DNA of 12,337 bases, from the NCBI GenBank assembly GCA_030674155.1, contig JASPKP010007789.1:1-12337 (forward strand), read 5' to 3'. The translations under genes and the position numbers were made by a program. Shown here piece after piece: positions 1 through 8,185 of the stretch. Position 1 is the first letter of the stretch, and the number at the start of each line of letters is the position of its first letter. The stretch is from Stramonita haemastoma (Eukaryota; Mollusca; Gastropoda; Neogastropoda; Muricidae). The notes under the pieces were generated by a model, which saw nothing but the letters and a program-made list of their open reading frames with translations, made no database searches and had not been told where the DNA came from.

Positions 1-455
1 GACTGATCAGCAGCCATTGACACTACAGACCACTCTGCTTCTCTTCTGCCTCCAAAACACGTTTGGCATTAATGGCACAGCCCTCCCCTGCTTTAAATCT
101 TATCTCACATACCAATTCCAGACAGTTATTGCAAACGACATTTGATCAAAATCTGTCAAACTAGAATGTGGAGTCCCACAGGGATCAGTGTCCGTCCTAA
201 TCCTTTTACTCTCCACTCGCTACACTGCTCCACTTTCACATACAATAAGCCCTCATCAGATAGCCTAAATCACCATTTTTATGCTGATGAATCTCAGCTT
301 CAAAGCAGTGCTACTCTAAAAAATCTGCCTTCTTTCTTGACAAACACGTCCTACTGTCCTCAAGATATTCAAATCTGGATTTCAGAACAAGTTGCAAATG
401 GACGCTGATAAAGCAGAATTGAAAATGCCATCAGGCCAAACAAAGATCTTAGTTC
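1..455 (+). pseudogene. L2/CR1-like LINE reverse transcriptase fragment (decayed)
   Basis: This is a remnant of a non-LTR retrotransposon reverse transcriptase, readable only by switching frames. Near the left edge one frame gives a degraded D-x-SAAIDTTDHS block, matching the common LSAAFDTIDH motif of L2/CR1-type RTs. From about 53 the next frame reads QNTFGINGTAL, FKSYLTYQFQTV and then GVPQGS at about 171-190. The catalytic block is HFYADESQLQ at about 272-303, where the usual Y-A-D-D is now Y-A-D-E. A final frame change after about 385 gives KLQMDADKAE, the usual NKL-x-N-x-DKTE segment downstream of the active site. There are in-frame stops (codon 2 and around 142) and at least two frameshifts. 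The endonuclease and N-terminal RT would lie left of the window. No function is expected. Clade assignment rests on motif style only. Confidence 0.8.
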
Positions 456-462
456 AGTGTGA

Positions 463-735
463 AAAGGCAAACTGAAGTGGTACAGACAGGTCACACAAAC
501 ATCTGGACTGACCAAGACTTTCCTACAGGGAACAGTACAAGGAGGGAGACAAAGAGGCAGACAGAGAAAACAATGGGAAGACAACATCAGAGAGTGGACT
601 GGCCTCCAGCGGAACAACATAGCCTACTATGGAAAGCTGAAAACTGCAAGGAGCGGAGGAAGCTGGTTGCAAAATATTCAGTGGTGCCCCCATGGTCTAC
701 CAGACTATGGGATAGGTGAAGGTGAAAGAAGGATG
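463..735 (+). pseudogene. C-terminal tail of a second LINE ORF2 (decayed)
   Basis: From 478 one frame reads KWYRQVTQTSGLTKTFLQGT, then GGRQRGRQRKQWEDNIREWTG. This resembles a tail seen in many marine-animal LINE proteins (K/RWYGHV...ILQGTV...GRQ-KRWEDNI-EWTG). The last part continues one frame over: KAENCKERRKLVAKYSVVPP, then WSTRLWDR and a stop at 717-719. A frameshift therefore lies near 610-625. After the stop comes a short GGTGAA repeat (about 714-727), typical of a LINE 3' tail. This piece directly follows the L2-like fragment but has a different style of C-terminus. It is therefore either a second insertion or the tail of one chimeric decayed element. It is non-functional. The next ~125 bp show nothing recognisable. 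Confidence 0.72.
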
Positions 736-862
736 ACTGACGAATATGAACAACTGAAAAAAGTTACAAGCTTTGCAACATTCAGTGAACCTGTTGTCTG
801 TTGGCAACATCACTCTGTCAGCTGTCTCCCTTCCCCTGATTCATGTAGATAACAAAACAAGG

Positions 863-996
863 ACTGCAATGGGTTTTCCCAGATCAGTTTTTCATACATT
901 TGTACAAAAACATCTCTCTATTTCTTCTGTCCCACACCCTAACTGATATTTGTGGTCAGTTTTCTAGTGTACAGAAACATCTCTCTATTTCTTCTG
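863..996. repeat. Left part of a ~67-bp tandem repeat (satellite)
   Basis: About two units of a minisatellite built around CATCTCTCTATTTCTTCTG, TGGTCAGTTTTCTAGTGTAC and AAACATCT. The AACATCT anchor recurs at 909 and 976, a 67-bp period. A more degraded unit precedes them from about 863. The same unit continues at 4141-4378 beyond LINE A, showing that one array was split by that insertion. Confidence 0.88.
986..996. repeat. Target-site duplication of LINE A, left copy
   Basis: TATTTCTTCTG, identical to 4141-4151. Both copies are also part of the 67-bp satellite unit. The match stops abruptly at the LINE boundary on each side, which argues for a true TSD. Confidence 0.82.
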
Positions 997-1055
997 TTTT
1001 GTTTTGTTTTGTTTTGTTTAATGTCCTTCACTACTTGGTGATATAGACACACCCG

Positions 1056-1186
<131 letters not shown>

Positions 1187-1208
1187 AGATATATATATAT
1201 ATATATCT

Positions 1209-1299
<91 letters not shown>
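1187..1299. repeat. (TA)n microsatellite with palindromic start
   Basis: An AT/TA run broken once by a CTGAG at about 1207-1211. The segment 1186-1209 (CAG, alternating AT, CTG) is a perfect palindrome, and the following ~88 bp are pure TA. The tract abuts the LINE A stop codon at 1300-1302. Confidence 0.97.
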
Positions 1300-4140
1300 C
1301 TACAGAAGAGATCTTACTGGGGAAGAATATATAACCTCAGCAACTGATGTTATGAACTGCTGAGAGTCATACAAAACTTCTTGAACAGTGACATATCTTT
1401 TTTTAATATCTAATCCTCTCCTTTTAAAAAGGTCAATAAGAATTGGGCAATCAAACAATAAGTGGTGGATTGAAAGAGGTTGAGAACAGCAACATGACAC
1501 GTTTTTAGAATATTTGGTATTCCATGCATTCAACCTCAGTTTATACATTAAAATTTCTAGTTTACGTGAACATGAAATACGTTCAAAATGTGATGTCTTC
1601 ATTTTGGAATGCATTCTATTCATCAATCTTGCACTAATTTCATACGAGGACAATACAAGATTGGAATCAAACGTTTCAATACTACAATCAGAGGCACCTT
1701 GTTTTGCTAATGAATCAACCAACTCATTCCAATAAATTCCACAGTGAGAAGGGACCCAACATAAAGTTATCTGAATCCCTCTACTTGCAATACAATGTAT
1801 CAAAAATTTAATCTCAAATATAATATCCGTCCTTATTTTCCCTTGCCAATTATTTAGTGCCTGCAATACTGCTTTTGAATCAACACAAAAAAGTATGTGG
1901 CAAATATCAAGAGCCATATCAGACAAAAACTTCAAGGCCATAAAAATTGCAAATAATTCAGACGTAAAAATGGAAAAATGTTCTCCTAAATGAAACGACT
2001 TTTGTACTTTTAAAGCAGGAATCACAAATGCTGCGCCACTTCTGCCTGATTCCAATACAGATCCATCAGTATACACTTTTAAATAATTGGAATAATTACA
2101 TTCAATGTGGCTTTTTACATCAACAGTGAGAACATTTTGATCTTCATTCTTTTTTACATCCGTGTAATCAATGTCAAAGCTAGCTGAAATATGTTCCCAT
2201 GGAGGCATTAGGGGAACCATCGGTAAATTTGGAATCGTTGCTATGTCAATGCCAATTTCTTTCATTAATGAATTAGTATAATTTTTAATTGGCAGCAGAA
2301 ATGAAATATCACATGCTCGTTTTGGATAATCAGTCTCTTGATCGATAAGTATTTCATCTTTTACTGAATTTGGAATAGATAGACTCCGAATCACGTACTT
2401 TGATACCGCCAGTCTTCGTTGATCAGAAAGAGATAACAAATGTGCTTCTTTATAAGTATTAGCTGTGTTAGCATGTGTTGGAACACCAAGTGCTATCTTT
2501 ATGGCTTTACTGTCTAAACTTTGTAATTTTTTAAGCAGATAATCTGCAGCAGAAAGATAAACTTCTTGTCCATGATTAATTTTGAGCGTACTAAAGATTG
2601 AGCCAAATGTATCAGTGTTTTAGTATCTTGACTCCATGCCTGAAAACTTATTACTTTTAAAAAGTTCAGTCTTTTTCTAGCCTCGGTTATTAAGTGGTCG
2701 ATGTGCATCTTCCAGCTCAACTTTCTAGTTAAAATTACGCCTAAGAATTTTACATATGGTTTATACTTAAGCACTGTTCCTTCTAATTTTAGGGTTGGTA
2801 ATTTTGATGGATTTTCACCATTATTAAAGAGCACAAGACATGTTTTTTCTGCAGATAGTTCTAACTTATTTTCCTTCATAAAGCTACAGAATTTATTTAA
2901 TTCATCTTTATATAAATGTTCAACATAATTGGTAACTCTCTTTTTGGTGTTTTTCCTAACTGAAGTATTTATCCATATTGCGATATCATCAGCATACTGA
3001 ACGACTTGAGTATTAGTTGACAAACAACTAGGGAGATCATGTACAAGAATAGAAAACAACATGGGAGCAAGTACTGATCCCTGCGGTATACCTAAATTGA
3101 TAGATTTATAGGATGAGTAAGCTGAGCCCAATTTAGTGCAGATTGATCTATTAGATAAAAAATTGTGAAGATATTTATATAACATTCCATTGATACCAAT
3201 ATTCTTCAATTTATGCAACAATTTTTCATGACAGACTCTATCGTATGCTTTCTTCACATCAAAGAATGTGACTAACACACTTTTCCTTCTGGCAAATTGT
3301 TTTTTAATCTGGTGAGTTAATTTAACTAAGTGATCAGAAGTACATCTCCCCTTTCGAAAGCCAGCCTGATTAGTTGGGATAACATTATTCTTTTCACAAT
3401 AATGAAACAGACGCTTATGTATAATTTTTTCCATTACTTTACCCACATGTGAAGTAAGAGCAATTGGTCTATAACTATCTATTGATGACCTCAACTTACC
3501 TTTCTTAAGGATTGGAACTACTATAGACTGCCTCCAGATACTAGGAAGAGTGCCATTTATCCAACACCTTTGGAAAAATGAATAAAGTAGTCTTTTCCAT
3601 TTTAAAGGCATATTGGGCCAGCATTTGATAAGATACACCATCAGGACCAACTGCTGTCTTGTTAAAAGTAAATAAATCTAAGGTTTCAATAAATTCATCA
3701 TATTGAAGAGGAGCATTCAAATAATCCGCATTACATGATATATTTTCTACTTTGTCTAGCTTTTCTGAAGAGTCATAACTTTTGATGTCTGATTGAAGCT
3801 TTAAGGATGAACTATTATCTGCAAACATTGTAGCAAAGGCTTCTGCTTTTTCAAATATGCTTGGAAATCTGTTTTTTTCAAATTTAATTGGAAACGATGG
3901 GAGTTGAAATCCGTTTTTCATTTCAGTAACTTTCTTCCAAACTTTATGCATGTCCTTGGATTCTGAAACTTCATTAATACAGAATTCTGTCCAATAATTG
4001 TTTTTTGCCTGAGCAATTGTTTTCTTACTATGACATTTAGCATATTTCATACGAATAAAATTTTCCTCTGATTGGTTTTTTAACCATATTTTATACTGTT
4101 CCTTTTTATAGTTTACGGCATCCTTTTTACGGCATCGACA
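1300..4140 (-). pseudogene. LINE A ORF2 remnant: RT and RNase H
   Basis: Three minus-strand segments form one former ORF2. The first (4140 to about 3590) holds the pre-RT linker and TAVGPDGVSYQMLA. The second (about 3610-2580) holds the RT: WRQSIVVPILKKGK, SYRPIALTS, NQAGFRKGRCTSDHL, FFDVKKAYDRVCH, LGIPQGSVLAPMLF, the catalytic YADD at 2985-2996, and FLGVILTRKLSW. The third (about 2580-1300) holds a tether, then RNase H: VYTDGS (near 2059-2076), the Glu in TSELFAI, the Asp in CVDSKAVLQAL, WVPSHCGIYWNELVDSLAK, and a C-terminal Cys/His cluster CCCSQPLSIHHLLFDCP. All RNase H acidic residues appear intact. Frameshifts near 3590 and near 2580 break the protein. The stop TAG at 1300-1302 touches the (TA)n tract, so the natural C-terminus may have been altered. 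The apparent Met at 4161 lies outside the element, in the satellite. Confidence 0.92.
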
Positions 4141-4151
4141 TATTTCTTCTG
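4141..4151. repeat. Target-site duplication of LINE A, right copy
   Basis: TATTTCTTCTG, matching 986-996 exactly. The base preceding it (4140) begins LINE A sequence, and the satellite resumes immediately after it. Confidence 0.82.
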
Positions 4152-4378
4152 TCCTACACACTGATATTTGTGGTAAGTTTGCTAGTGTACATGAACATCT
4201 CTCTATCTCTTAGGTCCTACACACTGACTGATACTTGTGGTCAGTTTTCTAGTGTACACAAACATCTCTATTTCTTAGGTCCTACACACTGACGATACGT
4301 GTGGTCAGTTTTCTAGTGTACAGAAACATCTCTATTTCTTAAGTCCTACACACTGACTGATATGTGTGGTCAGTTTTT
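4141..4378. repeat. Right part of the ~67-bp tandem repeat (satellite)
   Basis: About four units, each carrying TTAGGTCCTACACACTGAC, TGGTCAGTTTTCTAGTGTAC and AACATCTCT. AACATCT recurs at 4194, 4261 and 4325, giving spacings of 67 and 64 bp. With LINE A and one TSD copy removed, the spacing from 976 to 4194 would be about 63 bp, close to the normal period. The array fades into a T-run at about 4378. The next ~95 bp, up to LINE B, show nothing recognisable. Confidence 0.93.
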
Positions 4379-4649
4379 TTGTCATAAGGTGTCTATCCAT
4401 TTACTACTGAAGTGTAAATTCTCTTTCCTTAAAGGAGTCCTATAATGTATGTGGTCGTAGGGGAGAATCAGACTAAAAAATTATTTATTGCCATAAAAGT
4501 CACATGGACATATTGACACAAAATAAACAAAATAAACTCAACATAATTCATCAATACAACATACTATTCACTTTTCAGTATGACTGAAATGATGTGCAGG
4601 CAAAAACCACCCAAAACCACCACAAAACAAAACCATGTTGCATTCTATC

Positions 4650-4859
4650 TTATTTCAATTGCTCTCTTTTTTCAAAACAGGCACAAACATATTGAATTAA
4701 TTCAGCTTGATGATTATCAGTTTCAAAAACATTGCTTAATTTGTCTAGACCATTCCTGTATTCTTTGACACCAGATTTCAGATTTAGCAATAATTTTTTT
4801 CTTTGTTCAGTATATAAGATACACTCATCCAGTAAATGAAACTCACCTTCTATTTTGTT
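4650..4859 (-). pseudogene. LINE B ORF2, C-terminal segment
   Basis: Read on the minus strand from 4859: NKIEGEFHLLDECILYTEQR, KLLLNLKSGVKEYRNGLDKL, and on to a stop at 4650-4652. The H and C of EGEFHLLDEC complete a Cys-Cys-His-Cys knuckle. Its first half, TCQYC followed by the same NKIE, ends at 8174 on the other side of LINE C. The frame is continuous across the gap if LINE C and one 12-bp TSD copy are removed. The part of this frame beyond 4859 (4860-4961) is LINE C 5' UTR and is not native. Confidence 0.92.
4848..4859. repeat. Target-site duplication of LINE C, left copy
   Basis: TTCTATTTTGTT, a perfect match to 8174-8185. On the minus strand it encodes NKIE of the LINE B ORF in both copies. 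Confidence 0.96.
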
Positions 4860-5140
4860 CTGTCCCAATGGTGCATTACTTTGACGTGGTGGGATGGCTT
4901 GCGTGTTCTGTTTGATCCCCAGAGCTATGTGGGCGGGGGTTTTGGCCTCTGGCAGGTTCAACCATGCTCAACAGGTCTGTGGGGTAGGAGCCAGACTAAA
5001 TTTGCACCCTGGTCCTCCAGGTTGGGGGTTGTGCTTTGGGTTAACAACCCATTCACTTAAAAAATTAGTATGTTACAGAAACCACAACAATATCTCTAAG
5101 CAGCGACCTGGTTGGGGGAGAGTCCTCTCTGGTAGAGTCT
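4860..5140 (+). other. LINE C 5' UTR / putative internal promoter region
   Basis: This is the non-coding leader of LINE C, more GC-rich than the surrounding LINE B sequence. It contains GGGCGGGG at 4931-4938, a GC-box-like site, and GGTTCAACC at 4955-4963, which resembles a pol III B box. Neither is enough to claim a promoter. Open frames that cross into it (about 4836-5157) look incidental, since no other domain begins there. Confidence 0.5.
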
Positions 5141-8100
5141 ATGACGCGAGCTGGTGAAAGCCCCCGGGAAGCCAGTGCGTCAACAACTCTTCTGTCAACC
5201 AAGTCAACAACCAGGATAGGGACCTGGAACATCAGAACCCTATATGAAACTGGAAAAACAGCACAGGTATGTAGTGAAATGCATAGGTAGCCTACAACCT
5301 AAAGATCCTTGGCCTGTGCAAGACTAGATGGAATGGAACCGGACAGTCAAGACTAGCGAGTGGAGATACCATCATTTACTCTGCACAGGAGGAAGGCCAG
5401 CCCCACACACACGGCATAGTGCTGCTGATGAAACCTGAGGCAACGTGAGCACTACTATCCTGGGAACCAGTGTCACCATGGATCCTCACTGCACGATTCA
5501 ACTTGAAGGGCAGGAAAGTTACCATCCTCCAATGCTATGCTCCAACAAATGCCGCTGATTTAGAAGAAAAAGAGAACTTCTACGAGCAAGTCCAAGCTAT
5601 AGTGGACAAAACACCAAAGAGGGACTTGAAGATCCTAATGGGAGACCTGAATGCAAAAGTTGGGTCAGATAACACCAACAGAGAACTGATCATGGGCAAA
5701 CATGGCACGGGAGACCAGAATGAAAATGGTGAACTCTTGGCAGAGTTCTGCACCTTCAATGACCTGGTCATTGGAGGCACCATCTTTCCCCACAAGAAAG
5801 TCCACAAGACCACATGGACTTCCCCAGATGGCAGGACTGAAAACCAGATCAACCACATCACCATCAGGCGAAAGTGGAGAAGGAGCCTGCACGATGTCAG
5901 GGTGAAGAGTGGAGCAGACGCAGTGTCAGACCACCATCTTGTAATAGCCATCCTCAAGACAAAGCTCAAAGCCTTCACCGACAAGGCAGGAAGACCATCG
6001 CACAAATTCAATGTGCAAAGCCTTAAAGACAGAGAGAAAACAGAGGAATTCAAGCTGGAACTAAGAAATAAATTCAGCATGCATTCCCAGATGCCAGAGG
6101 AAACGATCAAAGAGCAGTGGCACAGTCTACATAAGACCTGGAAGACAACATGCCAAGCAGTCTTGGGAAAAAATACAAGAAAATACAAGGAATGGCTGAC
6201 AACAGAAACATGGGCACTGATCACCGAGAGAAAACAGATGAAAGACCAGATCAACATAACACAAGATCAAGAAGAGAAGCAGACATTGCAAGCAGGCTAC
6301 TGGGACAAAAACCATGGAGTAAAAAGAAATGCAAGAAAGGACAAGAGAAATTTCATCGAGGAGCTGACTCAGGAAGCAGAGACTGCAGCAGGCCAAAGAA
6401 ACATGAAGAGACTGTATGAGATCACAAGGACCCTCTCAGGAAAAAACAGTAAACCAAGTTGCCCCATCAAAGACAAGAATGGCAATACCATTCCTGGTGA
6501 AGAGGACCAGAGAGCAAGATGGGCAGAGTACTTCAAAGAAACACTCAACAGACCAGCACCATCTGTCCCACCAGATATCCTACCACCTACTGAAATCCTT
6601 GGCATCAACATCGGCACCCCCCCCCCCACCACCATCACCACCACCACCACCACCAAAAATGAGATCACCAAAGCCATAAAGTCTTTAAAGTCAGGCAAAG
6701 CAGCAGGTACGATGGTATACACCCCTGAAACACTGAAGGCAGACATCCAGACTTCAACTGACATGATGCATTCACTCCTACACAAGATCTGGGAACAAGA
6801 GAGTGTGCCAGAAGACTGGAAGAAAGGCTACCTTGTGAAACTGCCGAAGAAAGGGGATCTGTCATCATGTAACAACTGGAGAGGAATCATGCTGCTGTCT
6901 ATCCCAGGGAAAGTACTGACAAGAATAATCTTAGAAAGACTGAAAACGGCACTAGACAAGACACTCAGGGATGAACAGGCAGGCTTCTGACAAAACAGAT
7001 CATGCACAGATCAGATTGCCACAATGCGCATCATCATTGAGCAGTCCCTGGAGTGGCAGACCCCCTTGTATTCAGTCTTTGTTGACTTCCAGAATGCATT
7101 TGACAGCGTCAACAGAGATGTCATCTGGAGACTGATGCACCACTATAGCTTCCCACCAAAGTTCATCACCATCATCCAACAGCTCTATGAGGATGCGACC
7201 TGTCAAGTCATCCATGATGGTAAATTGACAAAAGCCTTCTCCGTATGAACCGGCGTTCACCAGGGCTGTCTGTTGTCACCAACCATCTTCCTGTTGGTGG
7301 CTGACTGGATAATGCGACAGGCCACAGCAGGCAGGAGAACTGGCATACAGTGGACCTTCACAAGGCAGCTGGAAGACCTGGACTTCACAGACGACATCAG
7401 CCTTCTGCCCCACAGGCACCAAGATGCACAAGAGAAGCTATGTCATGTTGCGGAGGAAGCCGAAAAGATAGGCCTCCAAATCAACATCAGGAAGACAGAG
7501 GTCATGAAAGTGAACAACAAGAAACAAGACCCAGTGCGACTACACCAAGAAAACATCAAAGTAGTCGACAAATTTACCTACCTGGGCAGTGCTGTTAGTA
7601 AAGATGGGGGGAGGGATGAAGACATCAAGTGCCGAATAAATAAAGCCCATCATGCCTTCAACACCCTTCGCCCAATCTGGAGATCAACAGCCCTCTCACT
7701 CCACAACAAGATCTGGATATTCAACACCAACGTCAAGTCGGTCCTACTGTATGGCTCAGAAACCTGGCAGGTAACAAAGACCAACACCCACAAACTCCAG
7801 ACATTTACCAACAGATGTCTTAGTAACATCCTTGGTATCAGGTGGCCAGAAGTAGTCTCAAATGTAGAACTATGGGACAGGACCAGACACACTTCAATTG
7901 AGATGGAGATCAAGAAAAGGAAATGGATCAGCCATACGCTCTGCAAGCCTGCTTCAGATGTCACCAGGCAGGCCCTTGACTGGAACCCACAAGGGAAGCG
8001 GAAAGTAGGTCAACCAAAACAGACCTTGCACAGAAGCACTGAAGCAGAGACGAAGGCAGCCCGAATGACGTGGGCCGAGCTGAAGAGGATCTCCCAGAAC

Positions 8101-8156
8101 GAGTCCGTTGGAGGAGTGTTGCTGTGGCCCTATGTTCCCACGGAATCCACAGGCAT
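5141..8156 (+). pseudogene. LINE C ORF2 remnant: APE endonuclease and RT
   Basis: ATG at 5141 opens MTRAGESPREAS, then the endonuclease start RIGTWNIRTLYETGKTAQV. A ~5-bp insertion near 5288-5293 shifts the frame. The long frame then runs from 5299 to about 8100. Endonuclease: CKTRWNG (catalytic Glu now Lys, 5320-5322), MGDLNAKVG, NQINHI (expected Asp now Asn, 5851-5853) and an intact SDHHL. RT: LKSGKAAG, WKKGYLVKLPKKGDL, NWRGIMLLSIPGKVL, DEQAGF, FVDFQNAFDSV, GVHQGCLLSPTIF, the active site FTDD at 7384-7395, and FTYLGSAVSKDGG. C-terminal domain: IFNTNVKSVLLYGSETW, LDWNPQGKRKVG. In-frame TGA stops occur at 5446, 6988 and 7246. A one-base deletion near 8102 moves the last ~20 codons (RWRSVAVALCSHGIHRHK) to the next frame. 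The copy is dead. Confidence 0.95.
6617..6656 (+). repeat. In-ORF low-complexity C-run and ACC repeat
   Basis: A run of 11 C (6617-6627) followed by ACC/ATC triplets encodes TPPPTTITTTTTT in the linker before the RT. The triplet unit keeps the frame, so the expansion was tolerated or came after death of the copy. Confidence 0.9.
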
Positions 8157-8173
8157 AAGTCAAGTCAAGTCAG
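8157..8173 (+). repeat. LINE C 3' tail, (AAGTC)n
   Basis: Three copies of AAGTC end the element immediately before the right TSD. A short tandem tail in place of poly(A) marks the 3' end and fits target-primed reverse transcription. Confidence 0.85.
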
Positions 8174-8185
8174 TTCTATTTTGTT
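8174..8185. repeat. Target-site duplication of LINE C, right copy
   Basis: TTCTATTTTGTT, a perfect match to 4848-4859. It immediately follows the AAGTC-repeat tail of LINE C. Confidence 0.96.

Larger units (their letters stand above)
4473..4859 (-). mobile_element. LINE B, 3' part (split by LINE C)
   Basis: The 3' end of a minus-strand LINE whose 5' part lies at 8174-10130. It contains the last ~70 codons of the ORF (4650-4859) and about 175 bp of 3' UTR. On the element strand the 3' end reads TTTTATGGCAATAAATAATT, an AATAAA-containing tail common in CR1/L2-like elements; I place the end at about 4473-4480. No TSD could be defined, because the other end of the element is hidden by the piggyBac insertion at 10130. 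Confidence 0.88.
4860..8173 (+). mobile_element. LINE C: near full-length APE-type LINE nested in LINE B
   Basis: A 3,314-bp plus-strand LINE flanked by a perfect 12-bp TSD. It has a ~280-bp 5' UTR, a single ORF2-type reading frame (endonuclease then RT then a long C-terminal domain) starting at ATG 5141, and almost no 3' UTR. The 3' end is a short AAGTC tandem tail (8157-8173). No ORF1 is visible. There is no RNase H. The protein style (EN with TWNIRTLYETGK, C-terminus with LLYGSETW and DWNPQGKRKVG) belongs to a family widespread in invertebrates. Its EN half is often annotated as a 'craniofacial development protein 2-like' host protein, which is a misannotation. I leave the clade open. Confidence 0.95.

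Noticed and set aside
4893..4963. tRNA-like pol III A/B box pair (GGTTCAACC at 4955) suggesting a SINE head
   Set aside because: There is only a partial B box and no convincing A box. The region is contiguous with the LINE C 5' UTR, bounded by its TSD.
4836..5157. Short plus-strand ORFs across the left edge of LINE C
   Set aside because: They straddle the insertion boundary or lie in the 5' UTR, have no recognisable domain, and precede the natural ATG at 5141.
5580..6868. Long minus-strand and alternate-frame ORFs opposite LINE C
   Set aside because: They are mirror frames of the endonuclease/RT coding sequence. They contain no independent motifs.
5446..7248. TGA codons in LINE C as recoded or read-through codons
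   Set aside because: All three sit at expected Arg positions and fit CGA-to-TGA decay. The same copy has a frameshift at its start, another near its end, and lost catalytic residues, so it is a dead copy.
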